DNA from: Notolepis coatsorum
Lineage: Eukaryota > Chordata > Actinopteri > Aulopiformes > Paralepididae
DNA: 64,000 nt
NCBI GenBank assembly: GCA_963971535.1
Contig: OZ020589.1
Coordinates: 85,068,964-85,132,963 of the forward strand
Direction of reading: 5' to 3'
In this document: positions 1-8,578 of the stretch, piece after piece
How the letters are laid out: each line of letters starts with the position of its first letter
Position numbering within the stretch: position 1 is the first letter of the stretch
Translations under genes and position numbers: made by a program
Notes under the pieces: model-generated
The model's database searches: none
What the model was told of the DNA's origin: nothing
What the model saw: the letters and a program-made list of their open reading frames with translations, nothing else

Positions 1-1
1 A

Positions 2-193
2 GTGAAGAAGATGGGGAGTGGTATCTCCATGGTGAGGAAATGTATTTCTTATGTCCCTACATATATTGTGGGACAGGTGGCAAAATCTTTAATTTTATGT
101 CACCTAGATTATTGTGCACCAGTATGGTCCTCTGCATCCAAAGGTCAACTAAAGAAATTGCAAACTGCCCAGAACAGAGCTGCAAGGTTAGTT
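2..193 (+). pseudogene. L2/CR1-type LINE ORF2, C-terminal part, left half
   Basis: This is an open frame of a non-LTR retrotransposon polyprotein downstream of the reverse-transcriptase core. The stretch LDYCAPVWSSASKGQLKKLQ followed by QNRAARLVL is the conserved post-RT segment of CR1/L2-group elements. The start of the protein lies outside the window. The frame is LINE-derived only up to about base 193; after that it reads through the inverted end of the inserted element. The same protein resumes in frame at about 5686 (entry 5683-6308), so this was one LINE before the 5.5-kb insertion. An intact element would encode endonuclease plus RT for target-primed reverse transcription; this copy is dead. 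The clade (L2, CR1 or a relative) is inferred from motif style and the 3' end only. Confidence 0.85.
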
Positions 194-372
194 CTGTTCC
201 GTTATGGCTTCGCTCAGCACCAGTTGCATATATCTCGCTTCAGCATATATACACTGAATAATTTCACAAATGTACCTTTAAATGCCAGCATTCATCTGGC
301 CACACCCCCATCCGCTTACCTATATAAGCAGGGATGGTGCCACACACTCATCTCCTTCTCAAATTTCATCAC
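191..372 (+). repeat. Left inverted end of the 5S-bearing element
   Basis: Near-identical to the reverse complement of 5466-5682. Its first 39 bases (191-229) are also a perfect inverted match to 5357-5395. It holds a TATA-like box at 321-328 that points into the element. Confidence 0.85.
321..328 (+). promoter_or_regulatory. Inward-facing TATA-like box in left inverted end
   Basis: TATATAAG is followed by CAGGG within the left end. The mirror copy is on the minus strand at 5525-5532, and copy 2 has it at 56257-56264. Position and conservation suggest a promoter; transcription is inferred, not shown. Confidence 0.35.
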
Positions 373-999
373 AAGCAACGTGTTGCTATATGCCCACTTG
401 ACGTGGAGAAAAATATATATATATATAGTCTGAGGAAAGGAAGAACAAGGAGATACGTTGACATCATATCTTTATTTTCTCTCTCACTATTTTCGAGAAA
501 ATACGGCGATATTGTCTTCGTACTGGAGTGTCTGGAAGATGTTGATCATTCTAAAAATCCTCCACCGGTTTTCGTATTGGGAACACGCCGCTGCATGTTT
601 CTCAACTGCAGTTCCTTGCTGTGTTTGTTGGGGTGAAACCTGTCAGGCCACAGCTGAACTGTCGGACGCGCCGCTGTTGTGAGAAGCGGTGGGTTTCAGG
701 TTGGGTGAGTACTGTTGCTGGCGGGCTTCACTTGTCTGTTAGTGCTATGGGGGCTACTTGACAATGTTTATGGAAACCGGCCCCAGGCTAGGGTCCTTTG
801 TTCAGCCACCTAGGCGACAGAAGACCTTGGTCTGAAGGCCATTGTAGTTTTTACTAGTGGGCCGCGACCATTAACACTGGTGATCCCTGTGTGTTCTGGA
901 CGCGTGGTTATCTCTCTGTCCCGTGTTAAGCCCCTTCTTTCATATCCAAATGAGAGTATTCCTTCACGAGGAGATATGTGCATGGATGTGCGATAGCGG

Positions 1000-1900
1000 C
1001 AGATCCATGTTCAAGTCAGCTACACAGGCCAGTTTGGTATTGTGCTGATTCCGTCGGGTGTTGGTAAAATCACCGTTGTAAAGCAGTGTTGACATCTTGT
1101 TTCTCTTTTCTCTTAAAAAGTGAGGAGAGGTTCAGAACGGCGGCCTGTCTGGGTGAGTGTTATGTCATTGTATACATGTTCAGGTGATAGCTGCTTAGCT
1201 TACGGTTAGCCAGTCAGCTGTTAGCTGCTGCGTTAGCCTGCTGGGATCGCTGCATGGCCTACTTAGGTTGGGCCTACTGTTAGCCAGTCAGCTGTTAGCT
1301 GCGGCGCTAGCATGTCGTGATCACTAGGTAACGTTAGCTTGCTGCTATAGGCCATGGCCTGGCGCGGGGTAGCTTTAGCTCCTCGCGCGCCGCCGTGAGC
1401 TCGCTTCTGGTCGCGTGCGCCGTTAGCTCGGCGTCTCGCGAGCAGGGGCAGTAGCGCCCGAGCGGTTGGAGCGGCCGTTAGCTTGATGCTATTCTGTTGA
1501 ACGTGCTTTGATTTTAACATGTTTTACACTCTTGACTACGACGTCATCCTTGACAGGGGATGTTCGTCGACCCTGCCCTGAGCCTGGACGGGGATTGCGT
1601 CAACAAAGAGGACTGTAGCGACTGGTTGGAGCGACGACGCTGCCCAGTTCGAGCAACACAGGATCGGCTGTGTTGTCTACGGGGTCTCGAGTCTGCGCTT
1701 CGCTGATCTACGTTCCGGGTAGGACAAGGTTTGACCAGACCTTATAACACGTCTTCTGGTTTTACTTTTCTAAATGTTTTGTGAATAACGATGTTTTCCC
1801 AAAACGTGTGTTGCTGCAATGCATTTAGGATACAACGCAAGTTATGTGTGAACTGGTTTTGTCACTGGCAGTTAGCTTCTCCGTGCAAATCGGGTTGTTG
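1000..1900 (+). repeat. Noncoding module shared with the hAT-like element at 8.6 kb
   Basis: Ordered blocks here recur at 51715-52080, 9420-10160 and 29885-30470. They include CATGTTCAAGTCAGCTA, GTTAGCTTGATGCTAT, the CTTGACTACGACGTCATC block at 1532 and AATAACGATGTTTT at 1785. The module contains many GTTAGC/GCTAAC words and no conserved reading frame. Two element families with different termini carry it, so it either moved between them or is a separate repeat captured by both. Confidence 0.65.
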
Positions 1901-2039
1901 CTACAGATGTGAAAATGATCTGGTTGTTGTGTGAGAAACATCATGTGTGTTGTTATGTACCGTGTACTCACAACTAAGGTAACTAACCTATGAAGCTATG
2001 CTTAGTGACAAGTGAGTAAAAGAATGTTCTTTTCTCAGC

Positions 2040-3960
2040 CTGTGATGACAATGAACAGTGTGTTCACATATTAACAGGTTTTCCTGTTTTGACTGGCCGT
2101 ATTGAGGGTAAAATAAGAGGATTGTGTTTCCCCCCGGTTCCCTGGGGACTTTTTCATCCTCCTATCAGACATGTTGTGCGCTTAATTGTGTCTTTTGTGT
2201 GGTAGGGATGCGATGTAACCCTTAGCTTGATTGCTGAGGTTGTGCTAAAACTGCTGGAGAAACTTTATTTTCCTAGAAGAAAAGATTGTTTGGTCGCTCT
2301 CGTGTGTGCTTAGCAAGGCCTGTGGCCGATACTAATCGAGAATTATGTATTCTCTCATTATGAAAAACGGCGTTCCTCTGTAGTGTGTTTTTGCCATTTT
2401 TTGTAGGTGATGATGGGTTGTGTGTGTCAGGTGACCTACAACTGGGTTGGACTGGCCACAGAAGCACATGTGTATGTTGGACCGGGGCTCTTAGAGCCCT
2501 CTCTATTCTGTGTGTTTTCCTTAGTAAAAATCAGATAGCAGGTTAGCTCATGCGCTGTGTGGAGCTGTCAAACGCTTCATAGAGCTGACTATGACTGTGT
2601 CATATTCTCTTTTTGTCATTACATCGTATCATGGGTGTGGGGTCGTAAAGGGGTGAACTGGTAACCTTTCCTCTCCTCCTCGTTTCTGTCGGTCAGGGGT
2701 ACACCCCCTGTCCTTCAAGGTTCCCGTCATGTGGCGGTTCTGCACATTACGGGGGGGGGGGGGGGGGGGAGGGAGTTTCCTGGTCCCACGGCCTGGTATA
2801 TTGGGCGTGTGCACCGCAGGAATTCCCCCGCCATAGAGTATGTCACCGTGCGCGTCTCTGTTGGTAGGACTTCCGTGTGCTGTTCAGGTCCATGTGATGG
2901 ATCTGTTTCAGGGGGGTGGTCAGGGCTCCTCCTCACCAAGCGCCTATTCGGGCCTTCTGTGAGTTCGGACTCCTTCTTCCATGTGAGGGAGCCTCCATCA
3001 GAGTACAGAGCCTTCCTCCTCAGATTGTCAAAGTGAGTGGACCCTCTAGAAGGTGTCCTATTCTATTGTATATGTATTCGATTCAATTCGATTGTTGAGT
3101 GTGTATGGGTTCAGTGCCTCTTCTCCGGAGAGCCCTAAAACCAATTTTTTACATGGCTCAAGGTGCAATATATTCTTTTCAATCTGTACAGCTCGCGTGG
3201 GAAGTCTCTCTGGGGATCCCGTCTCCTTCCTATGGGAGGGTGGTGGGATGTAAAAATGTGAATTTTTTTTACCCCTGGCTGTGTAGACTGGGATACATAC
3301 TGTTGATGCTTCCTTCTTTTCTATTCAAAAAGTGTTGGAGTTAGGAAGTGTCACACCCCTCTTGTCGTTCCCCTGGGCGCCTTGGGGATTCAATGACAGG
3401 TCTAAATAGCCTGTTCATTGATGGGGGTGTGTCCCGACGCACGTATAGTGCTAGCTCGCTGTAAACAGGCGACTGACTGGCACGCCTTGGTTGCTTGTGG
3501 TTGAAACAGCGTTTTTATAAAGCAACTGAGATGGGGGTTTTTCCTCTTCCGACGACCAAATCCCACGACCTGGGTTGGTTTTTCGCCGGATTCTCGTTCA
3601 TGTCTGGGGGATGATGACGGAATGGATCTGAACATGTGTAGAGGGGTCTCACGCCCTTGGGGTGGGCCACCAGGCGCGGTTCGGCCGAACGTCTGGGTGG
3701 CGCCTTCTTTTCATGTTAAGATCGACACGCATATCTGCCCTTTCTCCTGGAGTAGGCATGTCGGCGTGGTTAGGGCACGGGACTGGTTCTGGTCACGCTG
3801 GTCCGGATCAGTTGAACCCGTTGTCCGCCGGGGATGCAGATCTGCTGTTCTGGTACCCTGAGGGACTTGGGCTTTTTTCAGGGGGAAAAATGCCAGCTCG
3901 GTCCGGGTGTCACGGGGTTAAGCGCTATGGAGACCCTGGTTGGGTACGTTTTTACTCAGC
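2040..3960. other. Noncoding interior of 5S element, copy 1
   Basis: No protein motif was found. It is collinear with 52230-54780 of copy 2 apart from the 654-bp insertion there. It includes a 19-G run (2751-2769) and a splice-donor-like GTGAGT at about 3032, kept in copy 2 at about 53880. Confidence 0.6.
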
Positions 3961-3972
3961 ACTGTCGTAATG

Positions 3973-4091
3973 GCTTGCGGCCATGCCAACCTGTACACGC
4001 TCGATCTCGTCGGATCTCGGCCGCTACACAGGTTGGTCCTGGTTGGTACTTGGTTGGGAGACCGCCTGGGAATGCCAGGTGCGGTGTGCTT
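3973..4091 (+). rRNA. Diverged 5S rRNA-derived segment (probable pseudogene)
   Basis: A full-length, 119-bp relative of vertebrate 5S rRNA, which functions in the large ribosomal subunit and is transcribed by Pol III from an internal promoter. It starts GCTTGCGGCCATGCC and keeps CGATCTCGT, the C-box-like GGGAGACCGCCTGGG and the CCAGGT end. The A-box region is degraded (CGCTACACAGG where AGCTAAGCAGG is expected), GGAT is GGTT, and the closing helix is mismatched. The arms CCAACCTG and CAGGTTGG remain perfectly complementary. The same damaged A box is in copy 2 (54813-54931), so capture preceded amplification of the element. Probably not a working 5S gene. Confidence 0.85.
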
Positions 4092-4673
4092 AGGGCTGGT
4101 TCTCCATTCTTTTTCGCTCCTCTCTCGCGCATGGCGAAGAGGGGCCTGTTGGGGTGGTCTTTGACCTCCTCTGGTGACCCTGTGCTTCCCGTATCGCCAG
4201 GCCCGGTCCGAGGTGATGTTCGTCGACCCGTAGGCCTGGGTTAACCCTTTTTTGAAAACTGAGACACTTGTACTGCGGTATAGCCGGTGTATACCCGCAG
4301 GTGTGTTTTGGAGTTTTTTCTTGAGGGGTTATAGGAACAACCACCGCATTGGGTAACGCCAAGGTGGTTGATTCCCTGGTGTGTTGGAGCAGTGTCAACT
4401 CTCGGGTTCACCGGTTGAGGGTGCCCCTGCACGTTCATGACGTCTGCCAATCGTGTCAGCCATCTCTGCCTCAACCCCTCTGGGTGGGGGTTTTTAAATG
4501 GAGGCTTGGTCATGCAACAACGCCAGCATACGCCCCTTCCGCCGGGGCGGCTGTGTTCAGCTGTCCCCTCTGGCGCCTGTCTCGTCCGCAGTCTCCAGGC
4601 TAGGGTTAACAGCCTGTTGCCTGGTTTTTCCCCGGTGCGCTGCCTGCTTCCGTTGGTTAACCTTTTTTGTGTG

Positions 4674-4685
4674 CTTACGGCCATG
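4674..4685 (+). repeat. 12-bp match to the 5S 5' end
   Basis: GCTTACGGCCAT is identical to the first 12 bases of the 5S sequence starting 78 bp downstream. It is kept in copy 2 at about 55516. It may be a remnant of an earlier 5S insertion or a coincidence. Confidence 0.3.
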
Positions 4686-4751
4686 CTGACTGCCTGTTCT
4701 GCAGGGTCAGTGTGCCAGGCGGTGTACTATTGGGGGGACAGGGCCCGCTCG

Positions 4752-4869
4752 GCTTACGGCCATACCAACCTGAACACGCCCGATCTCGTCCGATCTCGGA
4801 AGCTAAGCAGGTTCTGGCCTGGTTAGTACTTGGATGGGATACCGCCTGGGAATACCAGGTGCAGTAACT
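4752..4869 (+). rRNA. Near-canonical 5S rRNA sequence inserted in the element
   Basis: About 118 bp, much closer to canonical 5S than the copy at 3973. It starts GCTTACGGCCATACC, has an intact A-box core AGCTAAGCAGG and GGTTAGTACTTGGATGGG, but reads GGGATACC where GGGAGACC is expected. It ends GCAGTAACT rather than GCTGTAAGC. The second element copy lacks it: 4741-4754 joins directly to 4870 there (near 55594), leaving a CT as the only possible duplication. So it is either a clean 5S insertion here or a clean deletion in copy 2. No T-run terminator follows directly, so a functional gene is doubtful. Confidence 0.85.
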
Positions 4870-5362
4870 GAGGGGCCTTTGTCCGAATACGCTGGCGATG
4901 TGGGGGGCGGGGCACTACGTGCCCACCTGGTGGGGTCTTGATGCTGGCATCATGGACTTCTCCGGGCCCCCATTCCAGGGAGTCCAGCCCTTTTGGTGGG
5001 TCTGGGTCTTCTTTCGCGCTCCGCTGCTACGGCCTTGCCACGGGGTTGGGTTTGCCCTTGACCCCGTGATTCTGGGGGCAGTAACGAGGTTGTTTCCTCC
5101 GTTCGTTCCCGGGTGGCATGCGGGTTGTGCGTGTGTGTAGTCGTGGGGTCAAGCCACGCTCTGCTCACCCTGTGCGTTGAGTTGCTTGAGTGCCTCTTCG
5201 CACGGTCGGGTCCGTTGCCCTCCCGTGAAGCCACCAATAGGGGGGGTGCCCTCCATTAGGGTGGGTCGGGGGGGCTCGGCCCTCCCTGATCTGATGGCTG
5301 TGGGGGGCCTCAGCGGGGTGTATTTGTCGAGCTATGGCTCCCGCTCAGCTCCTGTTATGCAA

Positions 5363-5448
5363 CTGGTGCTGAGCGAAGCCATAACGGAACAGAACGTTAG
5401 GTTATGTAGATAACCAAGTTCTGTTAGTTATGGTGCGCTCAGCACCAG
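5363..5448. repeat. Long hairpin at the cargo/MITE junction, copy 1
   Basis: Outer arms CTGGTGCTGAGCG and CGCTCAGCACCAG, then CCATAAC against GTTATGG, AACAGAAC against GTTCTGTT, and a core GGTTAT-GTAG-ATAACC. It spans the junction between the inverted copy of the element's left end (5357-5395) and the MITE's left end (5396-5448). Compare 56093-56179. Confidence 0.85.
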
Positions 5449-5682
5449 GACGCCGCTGCGGCCCTTGATTTTTCATTGTGATGAAATTTGTTGGGAAGGA
5501 GATGAGTGTGTGGCACCATCCCTGCTTATATAGGTAAGCGGATGGGGGTGTGGCCAGATGAATGCTGGCATTTAAAGGTACATTTGTGAAATTATTCAGT
5601 GTATATATGCTGAAGCGAGATATATGCAACTGGTGCTGAGCGCACCATAACTAACAGAACTTGGTTATCTACATAACCTAAC
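5396..5682. mobile_element. 287-bp MITE with perfect 53-bp inverted ends
   Basis: 5396-5448 and 5630-5682 are perfect inverted repeats starting GTTAGGTTATGTAG. The interior matches the left inverted end of the whole element, including the TATA-like box (minus strand, 5525-5532). It either forms the right end of the large element or was inserted exactly at it. The same arrangement recurs in copy 2 (56126-56416). Confidence 0.85.
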
Positions 5683-6308
5683 GTTTTACATTGTTCCATG
5701 AGAACAAACACCATCACTATGCACCGGCAACTCTCATGGTTAACGGTAGAGAATAGGCTGGTTTTCAACACAGTTAAATTTTTCAGGAACACTGTCTTTT
5801 CGTCTCAACCTGTTTTCTTATACAAACAAATTGTCAGATGCAGTCAGGTTCATTCTTATTTTACTAGGTCAGCTGATGATGGACAGATTATGTTACCACG
5901 TCCAAAATCAAATGCTTTAAAGAGGACTGTTGTTTATCGTGCCATCAATCATTGGAATAACTGCCCACTGAACATAAGTAAATTGAATAGTAAAGTGTCT
6001 TTCAAATACCACCTGAGAATGCACTACTTAAATATGTGAGCAAAATATTCTGATGTTGATAATGATGTCTACAATGTTTTACTGTTTTTAGACAATGTTA
6101 CAATGTTTTTAGATAATGATGTCTACAATGTTTTACTGTTTTTAGATTATCATTGTTAATTGTGATTGTCATATGTATCTTATGTTGTTATGTTTTGTGT
6201 TTTGTGTTGTCTTTCTATGTGGACCCCAGGAAGACTAGCTCGCCACTTAGGTGACAGCTAATGGGGATCCTTTTTAAACAATAAACAATAAACAATAAAC
6301 AATAGTTG
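5683..6308 (+). pseudogene. L2/CR1-type LINE ORF2 C-terminus and 3' UTR, right half
   Basis: This continues the LINE protein interrupted at 193. Residues from the methionine at 5698 (MRTNTITMHRQLSWLTVENR) to the stop at 6037-6039 are the usual C-terminal tail of L2/CR1-group ORF2, with a LYKQ segment and a LKRTVVYRAINHWN block. The 3' UTR contains GACCCCAGGAAGACTAGCT and GCTAATGGGGATCC, typical of L2-like 3' ends. It closes with a short AACAATAA tandem tail (about 6278-6305), the usual terminal microsatellite. Removing 194-5682 restores a continuous frame, so the inserted element is younger than this LINE. Confidence 0.85.
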
Positions 6309-7990
6309 ATAACCTGCAAAAGCGTGTCACTTGCTCAAAATGGATAGTTCCTTCTTCAAAAGCAAGTATTCATGTCAATGAAAGTGCCAGTGTCATCAAA
6401 ATGAAAAGTCCTGACACCATTGTTTATGAACAAGATAGTCAAATGGCTTTGTCATGTTTTCATTATGACAGATCACTCTGTAAGTGTTTTCCAATGCAAA
6501 AAAGTCAGATATTGGTGACACTACCTGAGAATGCTCAAGACAGCACTAAACACTATTTGCACAGCCATTTGACATCTACAGTTACACATTACTGTACACA
6601 CTGTACACATTGTAATATTCCCTCCTTGTTGGTCTGGGACATCAATGGTTGCTCTTTGTCCAATGTGATTTCTTCCACGCCTTCTACCTTTTGCCAGATT
6701 GAAACCCGCCTCATCAACGTATAATGTGTGCAGCGGTTCCCTGGTACACGCTTTATCGCAGAAGAGAGAGAGATAAAAACTATACACTTTTCCTGTGTAA
6801 CATAATGCATTTTGTACAACATATTGCACAGTATGAACTGTCATGTAAGTGTACTGCATGGCACTACACAAAGTAAACAGTTTACAGCACTGAACATTAG
6901 AGTATGCATAGAACACACAAACGTTTTACTTGTACATACTGGTGGCGGATCTCCTTCACTCTGTCGCTGTTCCGGTCAAATGGCACATTGTACTACAATT
7001 GTTTCATGCGCATTTAATTTCCCCTGAGCATTTTGTCAATTGTAGCGATTGAAACAGATTCAATATTCCCAAAGATATTGTCATCCTTTATAACAGCGCT
7101 TTGTATCTCTCTCAACCTTATGGCATTGTTTGCTATCACCATTGCACAAATGGCTTCCTCTTGTTGCGGAGTAAAAAGGGGCCCTCTTCCACCTCTGCGA
7201 GGTTGTCTTGCAATCCTATGTGGTGCAGAGTAAAATTACAGTAATGTACAGCAAACATGAGATATACTGCTTTACAGTAACCCATATTACAGTACTGTAG
7301 TGTACAATAACAGTGCTTCCCACTTGTAAAATGCTGCAGTACAGTACCATACTGTAAATATGGCAAATATTTACTGTAACACTACTTTACACTACAATAC
7401 AGTAAATCTGTGATGCAGTAAAGCTGTCTAAATGTAAAAAGTGACAAGTTCTTGTCCCACTGCAAGCTTCATGTATGACACAATGGCAGTAGTGCAGTGC
7501 AGATTGTTTAGTGCTGAATTACTGTCCAGTATACACACCTGCTCTCCCGACGAAATGTTTAATTTTATTTACAGTGGTTCTGTCAACATTTGGCTGCACC
7601 CTTCGACCAGCCTCAGCCATTGTGAGGCCGTGATTGACAGATTTTGACAACTAGTTCAACATTTTTGTATGTAATGACTCAAGCAATGAAATGAGGACTA
7701 TTCGTTTTATAGGGAATGACTATTCAGCAGGCATAAGTATAGTTAATTTTGACTGACATGACATAAGCAAATGATAATGTTATAAAACAGCAGAGAATTG
7801 TATGAAAGCAATTTATGCATGTCCAAAAGCATTTGCAATTTGTTCGGAGGAATGAGAAACTGCTACTATGATGTGCACAAATGATACAATGTTGTGGAGG
7901 TTGAACTAACAGTTATGAGAACTTTAATTCTGATCAGAGAAATGCACCAAAGCAATTGAGAAAAACTGTAATGGATTTGAGGTGTTGTGA
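6309..7990. mobile_element. Decayed IS630/Tc1-type DNA transposon
   Basis: This holds the minus-strand transposase relic described next. No clear terminal repeats were found on either side, so the boundaries are set by the neighbouring LINE tail and the (CA)n tract. Confidence 0.5.
6545..7665 (-). pseudogene. IS630/Tc1-mariner-type transposase, split and decayed
   Basis: Three blocks on the minus strand, in order, match an IS630-like DDE transposase. The first (about 7652-7560) has helix-turn-helix text with AEAGRRVQPNVDRTTVNK. The second (7210-7000) has FTPQQEEAICAMVIANNAI, then ATIDKMLRGN and RNSDRVKEIRHQYVQ. The third (6720-6590) has YVDEAGFNLAKGRRRGRN followed by IGQRATIDVP, which includes the middle catalytic aspartate. 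AG- and GT-flanked spacers separate the blocks, for example TCTTCTGCG...CCAG before GAACCGCTGC, so they look like exons. The C-terminal acidic residue region is missing or unrecognisable. An intact protein would catalyse TA-targeted cut-and-paste transposition. Confidence 0.75.
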
Positions 7991-8000
7991 ATCCTGATGG

Positions 8001-8151
<151 letters not shown>

Positions 8152-8333
8152 AGACACACAGTAGAAGTAAGGGGATGTAATGTCCGCCCTGCAGGTGTGG
8201 TAATAGTGGTATATAATGGCTGACACTCTCTTGGCTAAGTGCTGACCCCCGGCCCCTCGCTTCCTCTGCGAGCTCACTGTAAATGACTTCATCTATCTTT
8301 CCCTCTACCTCTCTTTCTCTCATCATATCTCTT

Positions 8334-8347
8334 CCTCGCTCTCTCTC

Positions 8348-8384
<37 letters not shown>

Positions 8385-8414
8385 CTCTCACTCTCTCTCT
8401 TTCTCACTCTATCT

Positions 8415-8484
<70 letters not shown>

Positions 8485-8578
8485 CTCTCTCTCTCTATCT
8501 CTCAGTCCATACAGTACTTACTGTATCTACACACACACACACACACACGCATGCACGCACACACACACGCACGCACGC
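8334..8578. repeat. (CT)n followed by (CA)n/(CACG)n microsatellites
   Basis: CT-rich from 8334 to 8515, then CA and CACG repeats to 8577. The CACGCACG part flanks the next element and supplies its TSD. Confidence 0.95.

Larger units (their letters stand above)
191..5682. mobile_element. 5S rRNA-bearing element with long inverted ends, copy 1 (inside a LINE)
   Basis: A 5.5-kb insertion in a LINE reading frame. Its two ends are inverted repeats of about 180 bp (191-372 against 5500-5682, reverse complement) with a few differences; the right end carries 22 extra terminal bases. GTT lies at both junctions (191-193 and 5683-5685), which suggests a 3-bp TSD. Inside are GTTAGCT-rich noncoding DNA, several GTGAGT splice-donor-like sites, a G run at 2751-2769 and two 5S-derived segments. 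The 287-bp MITE 5396-5682 forms the right end. No transposase frame of any size was found, so the element is non-autonomous. A second, 5'-truncated copy lies at about 51705-56416. The superfamily is not recognised; a 3-bp TSD would fit PIF/Harbinger or CACTA, but the end sequence gives no further support. Confidence 0.8.

Noticed and set aside
2-433. A single 143-codon gene at the window start
   Set aside because: After about residue 64 the frame leaves the LINE and reads the inverted end of an inserted element.
3973-4869. A functional 5S rRNA gene array
   Set aside because: The two 5S sequences are diverged from each other, one has a broken A-box region, terminators are not evident, and they lie inside a transposable element.
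3662-5140. Several 80-150-codon frames in the 5S element
   Set aside because: They are GC-rich chance frames on both strands. The frames change between copies 1 and 2, so no coding constraint is seen.
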